A program made the translations under genes and the position numbers. The notes under the pieces were generated by a model, which ran no database searches, had not been told where the DNA came from, and worked only from the letters and a program-made list of their open reading frames with translations. From positions 207,738,477-207,802,476 of the forward strand of contig CM022301.1 of NCBI GenBank assembly GCA_011799875.1: 64,000 nucleotides of DNA, in the 5' to 3' direction. Shown one piece after another: positions 1-12,089 of this stretch. How positions within the stretch are numbered: the stretch's first letter is position 1; every line of letters begins with the position of its first letter. This stretch comes from Thinopyrum elongatum (Eukaryota; Streptophyta; Magnoliopsida; Poales; Poaceae).

Positions 1-249
1 TTTCCGCACAAAGGAATCAGTGATATCATGGTATTGCAGACACTTATCTGATAGGAAGTCCGCCAGCTTTGCATTTTGTATGTACATGTCAAATTCTTCC
101 TTGATGTCGACATTGATCATGAAGGCATCAGACGGGCATTCGCAAGCTTTCACAACGGCATCTTGAGGTGGATCGAGGTCCGACTCACAAATTGCAGGCC
201 TTGGGGAACTCTTGCTCGAAAAACACCGGGAGAAAATCTTCCTAAACAT
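1..249 (-). pseudogene. Third ORF of Athila-like element, copy A (N-terminal part, continues off window)
   Basis: Open minus-strand frame starting at an ATG at 249 and leaving the window. It begins with a basic, Ser/Cys-rich stretch (MFRKIFSRCFSSKSSPRP) and continues with an acidic helical region containing FMINVDIKEEF and DFLSDKCLQY. The equivalent frame in copy B (15168-14148) has the same layout but only weak residue identity. The ORF lies downstream of protease, where Athila-clade elements carry an extra ORF of unknown function. No catalytic motif is recognised. Function unknown; classification as part of the retroelement is firm because flanking sequence matches copy B collinearly. Confidence 0.6.
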
Positions 250-1089
250 TTTCTTTTCTCTGAAAAATTTCTGAAATTTTAAGTCCCCAAATTAAAAGTG
301 AATAAAACTCAACAAAATTGATAGCAACTACTCCCACAAGTGTCTACAGGTTATATCATGCATCAAAACTACTTGGAACCTTACAAATTCAACATGCAAG
401 CTCATATACATGGTCACCGACAGTAGCAAAATATGAAAAACATAATAAACTAGAACAAAAACTAATTGGACCATCAGAGGAGTCACATACCAAGGAGCAA
501 TTCCTCTGAATAGTTTATGAAATGGAGCTCCGAGCAAGGAGATTGAAAATCTCACAAAAATGAGCAAGAACATGGGATAGGAAGCAAGGATGGTTTTTTC
601 TGGAGGTGGAAGAAGGTTGTGGGCAGGAGGAATAAGAAGGCGGGTCCCTTTGGGGCCCATAAGCCTGCATGGCGCGCCCAGGGGGGTGGGCGCGCCATGT
701 GAGCTTGTGGCCCACAGGTGCACGCCACCTGGGGTGTGTTCAGTGCCAAAAATTCTAGAAAAAATCATACTAAATTTTTAGGACATTCTGAGGACTTTTA
801 TTTTTGGGACATTTTATTGTACGGATAATCCAGAAAATAGGATAAACATGGCATTTTACTTTATTAAACTATAAATAACAGAGAGCAAACTATAAGTACA
901 GTAGGTTGTGATTACTAAATTCATCGACCACATGCCCTCAAAAAGAATCCATTAATAATGTTGATCAAGTCTTATTAACAAACTATTTCCGAGTAACATG
1001 AAACCGAAGAACTTTCATATAACACTAGGTTACCTCAATGGGGATATTCATTTCCCCAACAATAAGAATTTGATATTTCTTTTTGGGAG
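250..1089 (-). other. Non-coding leader with LTR-like (U3-like) module, copy A
   Basis: About 840 bp separate the protease stop from the next ORF. It holds a duplicated GGCGCGCC palindrome (about 671-699), followed by AT-rich sequence including TTTTTATTTTTGGGACATTT, an arrangement also seen in the LTRs at 10132-12078. A collinear counterpart occurs in copy B at about 15169-16054. The longest frame here (minus, 328-768) covers the palindrome and has no protein-like character. It may act as an internal promoter for the third ORF; that is inference. Confidence 0.5.
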
Positions 1090-2324
1090 TCAGAAGAGGA
1101 ATTCAAAACCTCCAATATTGATTGTCATAATTCTTTCAATAGAGTTGATACTATTCATTTGGTGTTGTTTCTTCGGAAAATATACTGTATGCTCATTACC
1201 ATCGACATGAAAAGTAACCTTGCTTTTGCTGCAATCAATAACAGCCCCTGCAATATTCAAAAAGGGTCTACCAAGGATGATCGACATGTTGTCATCCTCG
1301 GGCATATCGAGAATAACAAAGTCTTTTAAGATAGTAACATTAGCAACTACAGCAGGGACATCCTCACAAATTCCAATAGGTATAGCATTTGATTTATCAG
1401 CCATTTGCAAAGAGTTTTCAGTAGGTGTCAACTTATTCAAGTCAAGTCTTCTATATAACGAGAATGGCATAACGCTAACACCGGCTCCTAAATCACACAA
1501 AGCAGTTTTGACATAATTACTTTTCATGGAGCATGGTATAGTAGATATTCTGACATCTCCTAATTTCTTAGGTACTTTTCCTTCAAAAGAATAATTTTCA
1601 TGCAAGGTGGAGATCTCAGCTTCTGGTATTTTCCTTTTATTTGTAACAATATCTTTCATGTATTTAGCATATGGAGGCATTTTCATAATTTCAATCAAGG
1701 GTGTTCTCAAATACAAAGGTCTAAGAATTTCAACAAAGCGATTAAAAGCCTCTTCATCTCTGTATTTAACAGCCTTACTAGGGAATGACATAGGTTTTTG
1801 AACCCATGGTTCTCTTTCTTTACCATGTTTCCTAGCAATGAAATCTATTTTATATCTTTTATGTTTAGGAGGTGGGTTATCAAGCTCAACTGCAGGTTCA
1901 ATTTCTACATCGTTATCAGATTCTTGATTCTTGTCTGGTTGAGCATCAACATGTTCATTACAAGCATCATCATTATCATTATCACTAAGTGGATGTTCAT
2001 TACCAGACTGTGTCTCAGCATCAAAAATAGAAACATTATTAGGATCCTCAAAAGATTTTTCTATAACAGGTTCATTAGAAGCATGCAAAGTTCTATCCTT
2101 ATTTTTTTCTTCTTCTTTTTCCTAGGTGAACTAGGTGCATCATTATTAATTCTCTGAGTATCTTGTTCAATTCTTTTACGATGACCTTCAGGATATAGAG
2201 GATCTCGAGTCATTTTACCTCCTCTAGTCACTACTCTAACAACATGATCATTCATTTTATTATTCATCTCATTAAGCAAATCATTTTGTGACCAAGAGAC
2301 TTGTTCTAATTGAGTATGAACCAT
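1090..2324 (-). pseudogene. Retropepsin-like region and gag C-terminus, copy A
   Basis: The main minus-strand frame (2088-1090) encodes an acidic Asp/Asn-rich linker, then KEREPWVQKPMSFPSK, and an aspartic protease core with ALCDLGAGVSVMP and the flap-side ILGRPFLN motif. D-L-G replaces the usual D-S/T-G, which is common in Athila-clade proteins. Upstream, 2324-2061 encodes the gag tail (MVHTQLEQVSWSQNDLLNE) in another frame; the two join across an A-rich lysine tract at about 2098-2130, where copy B keeps a single frame. Copy A therefore carries a frameshift there. Role: would process Gag; here non-functional or supplied in trans. Confidence 0.7.
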
Positions 2325-3624
2325 AAAATGAATGTTTACTTAAGCCTATAATATCATTAGCAATTCTAAATATCAAATAACTCAAGCGTTCATGATGGCA
2401 TTACATTTTAGTTGATCACTTACATATCTATTAAAGTTCTCTTACTTCATAACGAAGTTATCAAATTCATCCGAGCACTGACTAGGAGACTTATGATAGG
2501 GAATATCACCCTCATCAAATCAATAAAGAGAATTTACCTCTACTACATGCGTCGGGATGTCAAGTCCATGTATTTCTTGAATAGGTGGTAGATTCTTAAC
2601 ATCTTCAGATTTAATACCCATCTCTTTCATAGATTTGTTTGCTTATTACATATCTTCAGGACTGAGGAATAGAATACATCTCTTCTTTGGAGTTGGCTTA
2701 GGTGGTGGTTCAGGAAGTGTCCAATCATCGGCATTTCTCAATATATTATCCAATAATTCCTAAGCATGTTCAATAGTCCGTTTCCTGAAAACACAACCAA
2801 CATAACTATCTAAGTAGTCCCTAGAGGCATCGGTTAGTCCATTATAAAAGATATGAAGTATTTCATTTTTCTTAACAGGATGATCAGGTAAAGCATTGAG
2901 TAATTGGAGAAGCCTCCTCCAAGCTTGAGGGATATGCTCTTCCTCAGATTGCACAAAATTATATATTTCATGTATGGCAGCTTGTCTTTTATTAGCAGGT
3001 AAATATTTTTTAGTAAAGTAATATATCATATGCTGGGCACTATGCACATAACCGGGAGCAAGAGTATTGAACCATTCTTTAGCATCACCCTTTAATGAGA
3101 AAGGAAACAATTTATGGGTATAATAATAGCGAATTTTTTCCTCTTGAGCAAATAGGGTGGCAATGCCATTTAATTTAGTAAGATGTGCCACAACAGTTTC
3201 AGATTCATTACCATGAAAAGGATCGGATTCTACCCAAGTGATGAGTTTAGGATCAACTGAGAATTCATAATCCTTATCAGTAACAAAGATAGGAGAAGTA
3301 GCAGACTTAAGATCATATTTCATTCTCTCTATCATAGCCTTTTCTATGAGCTTACTCAGTAATTTCTTAAGATCTTCCCTATCATTACAAGCAAGAAGTT
3401 CGCTAGCAATCTCCCCATCCATAGCATAACCCTCAAGTACTTTAGGCAATTCAAATCTAGTGGGAGATCTAGGCATGATAGGTGAATCATAATTTTCAGT
3501 AGTTTCAACATTCTCAAATTCTTTAGCTTTAGCAATTTGTTCGTCAAGAAATTCACCTAGTGGCATAGTTTCATCAAGCATAGTAGTGGCATCATCACGA
3601 GTATCATTTATAACAGAAGTAGTA
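2325..3624 (-). pseudogene. Gag of Athila-like element, copy A (split, degenerate)
   Basis: Minus-strand frame 3624-2760 shows a retrotransposon Gag domain: FVTDKDYEFSVDPKLITWVE, LFPFSLKGDAKEWFNTLAPG, then QAWRRLLQLLNALPDHPV and IFYNGLTDASRDYLDS. These match copy B residue for residue in most places. The first codons (MSQVID) lie on the far side of the inserted solo LTR, with the ATG at 9910-9908, so the insertion broke gag after about seven codons. An apparent Met at 3641 is encoded by the LTR, not by gag. A stop at 2760-2762 and degenerate sequence at 2325-2759 follow. Product would be the capsid/nucleocapsid precursor. Confidence 0.8.
3620..3624. repeat. Target site duplication TAGTA (left) of solo LTR 3625-9885
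   Basis: TAGTA lies directly before TGATACG and again at 9886-9890 directly after TAGCA. Removing 3625-9890 restores continuity with the same place in copy B (about 18540). Confidence 0.9.
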
Positions 3625-6600
3625 TGATACGTCTCCAACATATCTATAATTTTTTATTGTTCCATGCTATTATAGTATCGATCTTGGAGTTTTACATACA
3701 ATTACAAGCAACTTTATATCATTTTTTGGGATTAACCTACTAACTTAGTGCCCAGTGCCAGTTGCTATTTTTTGCTTGTTTTTGACTTTGCAGAATATCA
3801 GTACCAAACGAAGTCCAAATGCCATGAAACTTTTTGGAGATTTTTTTCTCGCAATAAGAGACCCTGGAAGCTTCGAGAAGGAACGATAGGACGAAGGTGT
3901 GGCCCACTAGGCACCAGGGCCTGGGGCGCGCCCTGGTACCTAGTGGGGCCCACAAGCCTCCTTTGACCTAACTCCGCCTCTATAAATTCCCAAAGATCAG
4001 AAAACCTACGAGGGAGTCCACGAAATAGTTTTTTTGCCACCACAAGCCTTTGTTCTCGAGAGATCCCATCTGGGGACCCTTTCTGACACTCTGCCGGAGG
4101 GGGAATCAATAACGGAGGGGCTCTACATCAACCTTGCCTCCCCTCCGATGATGCGTGAGTAGTTTACCACAGACCTATGGGTCCATAATTAGTAGCTAGA
4201 TGGCTTTTTCTCTCTTGATGTTCTTCAATACAATGTTCTCCTTGATGTTCTGGAGTTCTATCCGATGTAATTCTTTTTTGCGGTGTGTTTTTTGGGATCC
4301 GATGAATTGTGAGTTTATGATCAGATCTATCCATGAATATTATTTGAGTTTTTTCTGGACTCTTTTATGCATGATTAATATAGCTTCGTATTTCTTCTCC
4401 GATTTATTGGTTTGGTTTGGCCAACTAGATTGATTTATCTTGCCATAGGAAGAGGTGCTTTGTAATGGGTTCGATCTTCCGGTGCTCAATCCCAGTGACA
4501 GAAAGGGACATGACACGTATGTACCGTTGCTATTAAGGGTAAAAAGATGGGGTTTATTCATGCGTGAGTTTATCTTGTCTACATCATGTCATCTTGCTTA
4601 AAGCTTTACTCCATTTTTCCATGAACTGTCACACCCTGATTTTCATGCCACAACACTTAAGCTAATAAATCATGACAAAATGTGGTTTGACAAAAACTTT
4701 TGAGTGTTTTGAACCTTGCTTGATTGGATTTGTGTCTGTTGTTTGCAAGTGCTCTAAAAATCAAATAAATCCTCCAACCCTTATGCTTCTTCTCCTTGAT
4801 CCGAAACTTTGCCCAGTGATCATGCCATGTGTATAGGACAGAATAGTATTTTCTTGCAATAATAATTTGGCCAAAAAGTATTTTCTAACTTAGGTTTTCC
4901 AAAAACCCTTGAATTGAGGCTTGCACTACAAGTACTTAATTTAGAGTGTTAAAAATATTTCAAAAATTATATTTGACTCCTATTAGATATAGGACTCCCA
5001 AAAATCACAAGAAAATTATTTTAAAAGTTATTTTCCTATTTTATTTAAAGGCTTTTTCTTAAGGCCAGAAATGGTCTTTTATAAGTTAAAATTATTTTTA
5101 TGTTTCAAAAATATTTGAGAAAATTTAGGGAAGCTCATTGGATATATATTGTCCATATATATGAGTTTCAACACATGGTCATGTTCAAAATATTGGTCAA
5201 ATCCATCAAAAACCCTTTCTGGATATTTCAAGCTTTTGAAATATTTACAAAGGAATTATTCTCTGAAAATTCCAAGAAAATTCTACCATGTCACAAATGT
5301 CCTACCTGATGATACTACCAAATATCATGACATGGAGAACAACATAACCCCACCAAAACCCTTCAAAACCATTTCTGTTCATTTTCTAGTTTGAGCAACT
5401 TTACATTGCCAAACATGTCCAAATGCTCCCAAACTTGGTACACATGCTCAAATGGTCTAATTATTCATCTAGACCAAATGGAACAAGTTAGAGAACAAGA
5501 TAACTTGATCAAAGTGCCCCAAAACCCTTTCTGTCCAGAACCAAATTTGAGCAACTCTACATTGCCAAGTGTCTCCTTTTGATCTCAATTTTTGTGGACA
5601 TGCTATAACCCCTAAATGATGCCACTACACCAAGTGGTGCATCAAGGAGAATAGATTAGCATGATTAACTCTTTGGAAACCCATTCCTGTTGATTTCTAG
5701 GGTTTGCCAAAGTTGCATTGTCAAGTTTCTTCAAATGAGCTCAAACTTGGTGAACAACCTCATTTATATATGCCATTTGATTCTGTTAAATATCATGTCA
5801 AGGAGAATCCTGTTACTTGCCCAAACTTGCATTAAACACCTTCTGCTACTTTACCAAAACCACTATTTTGACCCCTTCCACTATTCTCCATAAGATCAAA
5901 TTTTTACCAGAGCTTCTCCCAGTCCTCTTCTACCTCCAGTAAGTTTTGCATGACCATGCCTCAATCATTGGTGGGTGAAAACCCCATTTTTCTTCTCTGG
6001 ACAACCACTGTTCCTCCTCCCTCTCACCCCCTCCTCACACCAGAGCACCTCCAGAGCATCCAAAGCTGCCTCCCCGTTGTTTACTACCCCCTCAACCCCC
6101 TAGACACTAGAGGCCACGCCCTGGACGCCAAAAATATGCCAATGCCAGCCATATGCGTGCTCTGGAGCATGCTACAGTGCGCCCTTGCACTGTAGCCGCG
6201 TCCTGTCCGAGGCTCCCGACCACCTAGAGCTCCTCCTGCACGCCAGTAGGACCACCTCGACGTCCGCAACATGTAAAATAGTCGGGCCCCTCCTCCTTCT
6301 CTCTCCGGCGACCTCGGTCACGCGTGCTCGAGCGGCGCCCGCATCCGCCAGTCGGTGCCCGTGTCCCTGGCCCACCTCGCGCTCGCTCTTCTCTCCCTCT
6401 CTTTTCCCCTGGACGTAGACCACTCCCACAAGGACCCCTGACTCGAAGCCGAGCCCCCCGTGGCCTCCAGCGACGGCTACGAGCTCGCCAGCGCACAAGC
6501 CCACGGTGCACCTCGCCCCCTCTCATTTAAGCCTCCCCGAGCTCTCTCTCTTGCGGCATTCGCTCTCTCTCTTCCCCAGCAACCTCCCGGACCAACCCAC

Positions 6601-9600
6601 TCCTCCTCCTGTGCCTTCTTCCTCCTCCTCTGCTGCCATTGCCGCCTCGGGCCCCTGCTCAAATTCAGGTGCCCCGGCCTCTCCCTCTCGCTCTAACCAC
6701 CACCAGAGGCCCTCATGATCCCCCTGGAGCCTCCCCGCAGTTTCCCTCCCTCTCCGGCGACTTGTAGCACCGTGCCCAACTTCGGCCGCAGTAGCCGTCC
6801 GCCCTGGTCGTGGCTCTGCTTGTTCCAGAGCTCACCGGTGAGCGAGCTACCCCCCTGCGGATGCGCCCCACCGCGCTGGTCATTCCGGTGGCCGGAGCTG
6901 CGCCTGGGGTGCACTGACCGAACGTGGAGAGCGCCGGCGCCATTTGGCCTCGCCCCCTCTGTCTCCCATCGCGCCCATACGAGAGGTTGGAGATGAACCT
7001 GTGGGCGGGCCCCGCCCGTCAGTGGCCCAGCCACCAGGCCACGCTGGCAAGTGAATACGGGTCCGCTGTTTCCCGCGAACCCACAGCGAAGGCGCACTCC
7101 CTGGAAGGCGCCTTCGACGTCACAGCTGTCACCCGTGCGGCCGTGCAGCTGGGCCGGCCCACTAACTATCGCTCGCCCAGTGCTCAGGATAAGGGTAATG
7201 CCTTATTCTCTTTTCTTTTTCCAGATAACTTGTAAAATCCATAGACAAATCATCCTAACTCCAAATTTGGTGATTCAAATTTCTAGTGACTCTATAAATC
7301 ATGCTCTACCTCATGGAGTACCTTGCACATTTTTCCAGAGAACTTTTCTTCACACATATTTCACAAAACCCTATTTCCCTATTTCTATGATGGACTTTAG
7401 AAAATCACAGAGAGCTCATCTTTGATCTAAATTCAATGATTCAAATTTCTAGATGCTTCTAAGTTCATAGCTTAGTTTATGAACATTTTTCCTTATGCTT
7501 TTTGTGCAACACCAAATATTGGTCCATTTCTTCATATATGGCCAACTTTGCAAATTCCTAAGAAATTCATTTCAACTCCAAATCTAGTGAAACCAACTCC
7601 TAGGTGCTTATAAATTCATTCTTTGTTAAATGGGTGCCTTTGCTCATTTTTCAAAATAATGTTTCTGATGACTTATTACAAATCCATTAATCTCCTGATT
7701 CCATCATATAGAAATGTTCAGAAATATCCATTGATCCAATCCCAATGAAACCACCCTGGTTATTTTTCGCATAACCAAAGATGTCCTAGAAAAGTCCAAT
7801 TCACATTTTTAGAGCACTTTTATTTTTGCCTTGTTGTGTTGCTTATTGTGATTGTTTCCGACGTTAGTTGACGAAGTTGATGATGGAGTTGGACCAGAAG
7901 AATTTGAAGACCTCGAAAGCTTTGTTGAGCCAGGCAAGCAGCCCTTTGACCATGATACCCCTCTCATGTGCTTTGATAAATTTCCGTATGAACGATGATG
8001 ATGTTGATGATGAGCTTGTTATGCATGTTGTATTGATGCCTCCCCGTTGATACTTGCATGTTCGTAGCTCTACCTTGTGCTTAGAGATACGATGAATACT
8101 TGATGTTGACGCATGATGTTGCATCTATGCATGATCATCCCTTGGTTAAAATCTTTCGAAAGTCCCAATGGGTGCCACTAATGCCCTTCGGAGATGATGA
8201 TGAACTAGGTCACTACTTGGTGGAGTAGTGCACCAAGGCTAGATGAAAGTGTTATTTACAGAGATGGATTAGATTTAAGATTTGTTGACCGTCCCAACCA
8301 AACATGCGCAACCACTCTACCCTTATATGGGAAAGGGCATTATTGATTACCTAGTTCGTGCTAGCATGGATGCCCGCATTACTAGTGACGAGAGTGGCGT
8401 GGTCACTCTCGGGACGGGGTCGTGCTTGGATAGGCGGCCACGACTATTTTACAGGGCACCGGACACACCGTTGGTACCCCCATGCTTGTGTTATGTGATG
8501 AATATGGGAGCGTGGCTCCACAAAATTTATTATGTGACAATGTTTGGCATGGGGGCTGTTACCAATCGAGTGGACTCTATGTTAGTCACGACTAGGGAAA
8601 GGTAGTGATCGGGTGCTTACCCCGGGTACTTGAGGTACCGCAGGTCGTGGATGACACGAAAGCTTCTCGGATCTTGTGGGTAAAGTGTGCAACCTCTGCA
8701 GAGTGTCAAACTATTCGAATAGCCATGTCCACAGTCAAGGACAGTTGGGTGGTGCTGCTTAGACTATGTCCATATGTTTCTGACAATCAACACGGTTTGG
8801 TAGTATTGTTGATATGATTCGTGAGGAAGTCACAATGAGCTTGAGCATGAGTTGTTCATAACTCTTTCTTGATGTTGATGTCTGTAACCTTCTGATACTT
8901 GTTGCAGACGCATTCATGTCCTTGATAAATGTTGATCATACTTGCATGAGAAAAACTAGCTTCCGCAAAAATGCCAATTTAGCAGTAGAGCCTTGCATAA
9001 TTGTTCTGTTATCGCTCTTGGGTTGCTTGTGAGTACATTCAAAGTACTCATTGGCTCGCCACTGGTTATTTTATTGGCCAGGCATGAAAGAACATGAGTA
9101 AGATGAAGATTTCTTTGGTGACGAACATGCGAACTAGGACGCTTTCCCAATCAGAATGCCTGTAGGGTTAAGGCAGATGGCATGGGTCCATGTTGTCATT
9201 GAAGATTTCCGCTGCGATGATATACTCAAGACTTGACCATAATGGTCCTACGTGTGTAAGACGGTATGTATGGATGTAAGACTCTTGTTATTCAGCTTCT
9301 GTGTGTTCAGTGAGCATTGATCTCTGGGATCACTATACACGTGCATTCGGTGATCACGACTTATGAGTCGGGGTCCCCACATGAACTTAATACACTAGAT
9401 GCATGCTGGATAGCGGTCGATGTGTGGAGTAATAGTATGCCTATGTATGACCATTGCCTTGGATATCGTCATAATTATTTGCATCAATTACCCAAGAGTA
9501 ATTTGTTTACCCACCGTATGCTATTTTCTCGAGAGAATCCTCTAGTGAATACTATGGCCCCCGGGTCTATTTTTTCATATATAAAATCCTAAAAACACCT

Positions 9601-9885
9601 TGCTGTAATTTTCCTTTATTTATTTTATTTTGTATTTTTGTCAGATCTACCTACCAAAACCTATACAATTTAATCTTGCTTGTAACCGTTGAGGGATTGA
9701 CAACCCCTCTACATGTTGGGTTGCAAGTATTTGTTGTTTGTGTGCAGGTGTTGTTTACATAGTGTTGCTTGGTTCTCCAACTGGATTGATAACCTCGGTT
9801 TCATAACTGAGGGAAATAATTAACTCTAATGTACTGCATCATCCTCTCCTCTTCGAGGAAATCCCAACGCAGCTCACAAGTAGCA
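3625..9885 (+). mobile_element. Gypsy solo LTR (about 1.5 kb without its nested insert)
   Basis: Starts TGATACGTCTCCAACATATC and ends CACAAGTAGCA, flanked by TAGTA duplications, with no internal domain: a solo LTR left by LTR-LTR recombination. Removing the nested element (4627-9386) gives 1501 bp. It carries a GGCGCGCC palindrome (about 3926), a TATA-like CTCTATAAATT at 3977-3987 and Triticeae-typical LTR text such as GGCCCCCGGGTCTATT near 9558. It sits in gag of copy A in the opposite orientation. A related partial LTR is at 55704-56343. Confidence 0.85.
4627..9381 (+). mobile_element. Very long Gypsy solo LTR (4755 bp, Sukkula/Erika-like size)
   Basis: Begins TGTCACACCCTG and ends GGGTCCCCACA, with TGAAC duplicated at 4622-4626 and 9382-9386. 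No gag, pol, PBS or PPT is visible, so the whole unit reads as one LTR. Very long LTRs of this size with TGTCACACC starts are known in Triticeae LARD-type Gypsy families such as Sukkula and Erika; the family name is by likeness only. Composition is uneven: AT-rich ends and a GC-rich block at about 6000-7200. Short frames there show no protein family and are not called. Orientation is nominal, from the TGTCACACC end. Confidence 0.75.
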
Positions 9886-9890
9886 TAGTA

Positions 9891-9910
9891 TCATCAATTA
9901 CTTGAGACAT
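9891..9910 (-). pseudogene. First codons of copy A gag, separated by the solo LTR
   Basis: Minus-strand ATG at 9910-9908 followed by codons for SQVID up to the TAGTA duplication. Copy B has the same start (ATG at 18562) followed directly by the rest of gag. The upstream sequence to the PBS (9911-10102) is the gag leader, about 85 percent alike between copies by eye. Confidence 0.7.
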
Positions 9911-10102
9911 ATCAGATTGTATAGCAGGTGGTGGTGTAGCAAGTCTACTTAAAACAAAAGGTGATCAAGTGCAGAGTGAGATGACAGTTCCTTACCTTCC
10001 CTCGTCTTAGAGGGTACGATCTTGGTTTTAGCGTCTTTTAAATTCTTCATAATGATCAGCAGATGTATAAATCCCAAGTGAACTCAATAAATAAAGCTAT
10101 GC

Positions 10103-10120
10103 TCCCCGGCAACGGCGCCA
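10103..10120 (-). promoter_or_regulatory. Primer binding site, tRNA-Asp type (copy A)
   Basis: Plus strand reads TCCCCGGCAACGGCGCCA, which equals the 3' end of plant tRNA-Asp including CCA; the minus-strand element therefore carries the complementary PBS. It lies 11 bp from the LTR edge (10132). It matches all 18 bases, unlike the decayed copy B site. Confidence 0.85.
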
Positions 10121-10131
10121 GAAAAAGGTCT

Positions 10132-11531
10132 TGATAACCCACAAGTATAGGGAATCGCGACAGTCTTTGTGGGTAGTATTTCACCCAAATTTATTGATTC
10201 GACACAAGGGGAGACAAAGAATATTTATGAGCCTTAGCAGTTGAGTTGTCAATTCAACCACACCTGGAAAATAATATTTCTGCAGCGAAGTGTTTAGTAG
10301 CACAGTAGTTTGATAGTTTTGATAGTAGCGATAACAATGGCAAAGTAACAGTAGCAGTTTTTAGTGATTGTAACAACAACAGTAGTAGTAACTTAGCAAA
10401 GACAATATGAGAAAAGTGTAGGCATTGGATCAGTGACGCATATTTGTGTTGGATGACATTCATCATGTAATAGTCACAACCTAGAGTGATACACCATAGC
10501 TCCAATTTATCAATTCAATGTAGACATGTATTACATATATAGTCATACGTGCTTATAATAAGAACTTGCATAACATCTTTTGTCCTACCCTCCTGTGTTA
10601 GTGGGGTCCATAAGGAAATCTAAGGAATAATAAGGCCTCCTTTTAATAGAGAACTGGAACAAAGCATTAACACATAGTGAATACATGAACTCCTCAAATT
10701 ATGGTCATCCCCGGAGAGTATCCCAATTATTGTCACCTTGGGGTCTACGGATCAGAACAATAACAAGTGCATATAACTAGCAAATAGGATCAAGAACTTG
10801 AATATATTGATGATAACATAGAGGGTTCAGATCTGAAATCATGGCACTCGGGCCCTAGTGACAAGCATTAAGCATAGCAAAGTCAGAGCAGCATCAATCT
10901 GAGAACATAGTGGATACTAGGGATCAAGCCCTAACAAATTGACTCGATTACATGAAAAATCTCATCCAACTCCATCACTGTCCAGCAAGCCTATGAAGGA
11001 ATTACTCACTCATGGTGGTGAGCATCATGGAATTGTTGATGGAGAAGGGTTGATGGTGACGACGGCGATGAATACCCCTCTTCGGAGCCTCGAACGGACT
11101 CCAGATCAGCCCTCCCGATGAAGAATAGGAGGTAGCGGCGGCTCTGTATTGTAAAACACGATGATTCTTTCTCTCTGATTTTTTTCTCCGCGAGACGGTA
11201 CTTATGGAGTTGGAGGTAGGGCAAACGGAGCACCAAGAGGCCCACAAGCTCAGGTGGTGCGCCCTAGGGGGGAGCCACCTAAGCTTGTGGCTCTGTGGTT
11301 CCCCCCCCCCCTCGAGCAAAACTTTTCGCTAGTATTTTTTCTATATTCCAGAAAAATTCTCCATAAATTTTCAACCCAACCTGATAATTTTTATTTCTGC
11401 ACAAAAATAACACCATGGTAGTTCTGCTGAAAACAGCATCAGTCCAGGTTAGTTTTATTCAAATCATGCAAATTAGAGTCCAAAACAAGAGCAAAAGCGT
11501 TTGGAAAAGTAGCTACATTTGGAACGTATCA
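10132..11531 (-). repeat. 5' LTR of copy A (about 1.4 kb)
   Basis: Plus-strand ends TGATAACCCACAAG and AACGTATCA, so on the minus strand the LTR runs TGATACGTT to GTGGGTTATCA. It is followed by the PBS on its left, making it the 5' LTR of copy A. The end next to copy B (10986-11531) is repeated, at roughly 80 percent identity by eye, in the partial LTR 11532-12078. Confidence 0.8.
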
Positions 11532-12078
11532 CAAGCCTATGAAGCAATTACTCACTCTCGGCAGTGAGCATCATGGAATTATTGATGAAGAAGGGTTGAT
11601 GATGACGACGGCGACGAATCCCCCACTTCGGAGCCCCGAACGGAGTCTGGAACAACCCTCCCGATGAAGAACAGGAGGTGGAGGTGGCTCCGTATATTAA
11701 AACGTGATGAAACTTCTTCTCTTATTTTTTTCTCGGGTAGAAGAAATTTATAGGCTTGGAATTAGGTCAGACGGAGCCACGTGGGCCCCATAAGGCATTA
11801 GAGCGCACATTGGGGGCTAGGCGCGCCCTGTTGCCTCATGAGCAACTAGAGGCCCCCCTCTGGTGGATCTTCATTCCAGTATTTTTTATTTATTCAATAA
11901 AAAATCTCCGCAAAGTTTCGTCTGATTTCGAGAACTTTTATTTCTGCAGAAAAATAACACCATGGTAGTTTTGCTAAAAACAGCGTCAGTCCATGTTAGT
12001 TTCATTCAAATTGTGCAAACTAGAGTCCAAAACAAGAGCAAAAGTGTTCGGAGCAGTAGATATGATGGAGACGTATCA
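11532..12078 (-). repeat. Partial 3' LTR of copy B (U3 side, 547 bp)
   Basis: Homologous to 10986-11531 with a period of 546 bp. Its right end TATCA (minus: TGATACGTCTCC) is adjoined by a polypurine tract, so it is the 3' LTR of the element to the right. It stops at CAAGCCTATG, where copy A begins. A minus-strand TATAAAT lies at 11752-11746 and a GGCGCGCC palindrome near 11820. The rest of this LTR should lie beyond the left window edge, after copy A's 3' LTR. Confidence 0.75.
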
Positions 12079-12089
12079 ACTCCCCCAAG
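12079..12089 (-). other. Polypurine tract of copy B
   Basis: Minus strand reads AGCTTGGGGGAGT directly before the LTR start TGATACG. This is the usual position of the plus-strand priming site for reverse transcription. Confidence 0.7.

Larger units (their letters stand above)
1..11531 (-). mobile_element. Athila-like non-autonomous Gypsy element, copy A (interrupted, runs off left edge)
   Basis: Read on the minus strand the order is 5' LTR (10132-11531), PBS (10103-10120), gag (9910-9891, then 3624-2061), retropepsin-like domain (about 2088-1090), a non-coding leader with LTR-like sequence (1089-250), and the start of a third ORF (249 leftwards). The unit is interrupted by a solo LTR at 3625-9885 plus its target duplication. 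No reverse transcriptase, RNase H or integrase is seen where pol should follow the protease, so the copy depends on others for movement. The protease motif CDLGAG and a tRNA-Asp-type PBS resemble Triticeae Athila-clade families of the Sabrina/WHAM kind; the exact family is not claimed. Its 5' LTR abuts a partial LTR of copy B, best explained by insertion of A into B. Confidence 0.8.

Noticed and set aside
328..768. 146-codon minus-strand frame in the copy A leader
   Set aside because: Covers the GGCGCGCC palindrome; no counterpart open in copy B and no protein-like motif.
6172..7235. Several overlapping 60-110 codon frames on both strands in a GC-rich block
   Set aside because: They lie in the 4.76-kb solo LTR, overlap in all frames as GC-rich DNA does, and show low-complexity Arg/Pro/Ser text without any family motif.
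8282..8817. Two adjoining plus-strand frames (107 and 70 codons) in the long solo LTR
   Set aside because: No recognised domain, and the text resembles LTR sequence of long Triticeae Gypsy LTRs; treated as chance frames.
10986..12078. A 546-bp tandem duplication within one LTR
   Set aside because: Possible, but each half ends at a true LTR terminus and PBS and PPT lie on opposite sides, so nested insertion of A into B explains it more simply. Kept as the alternative.
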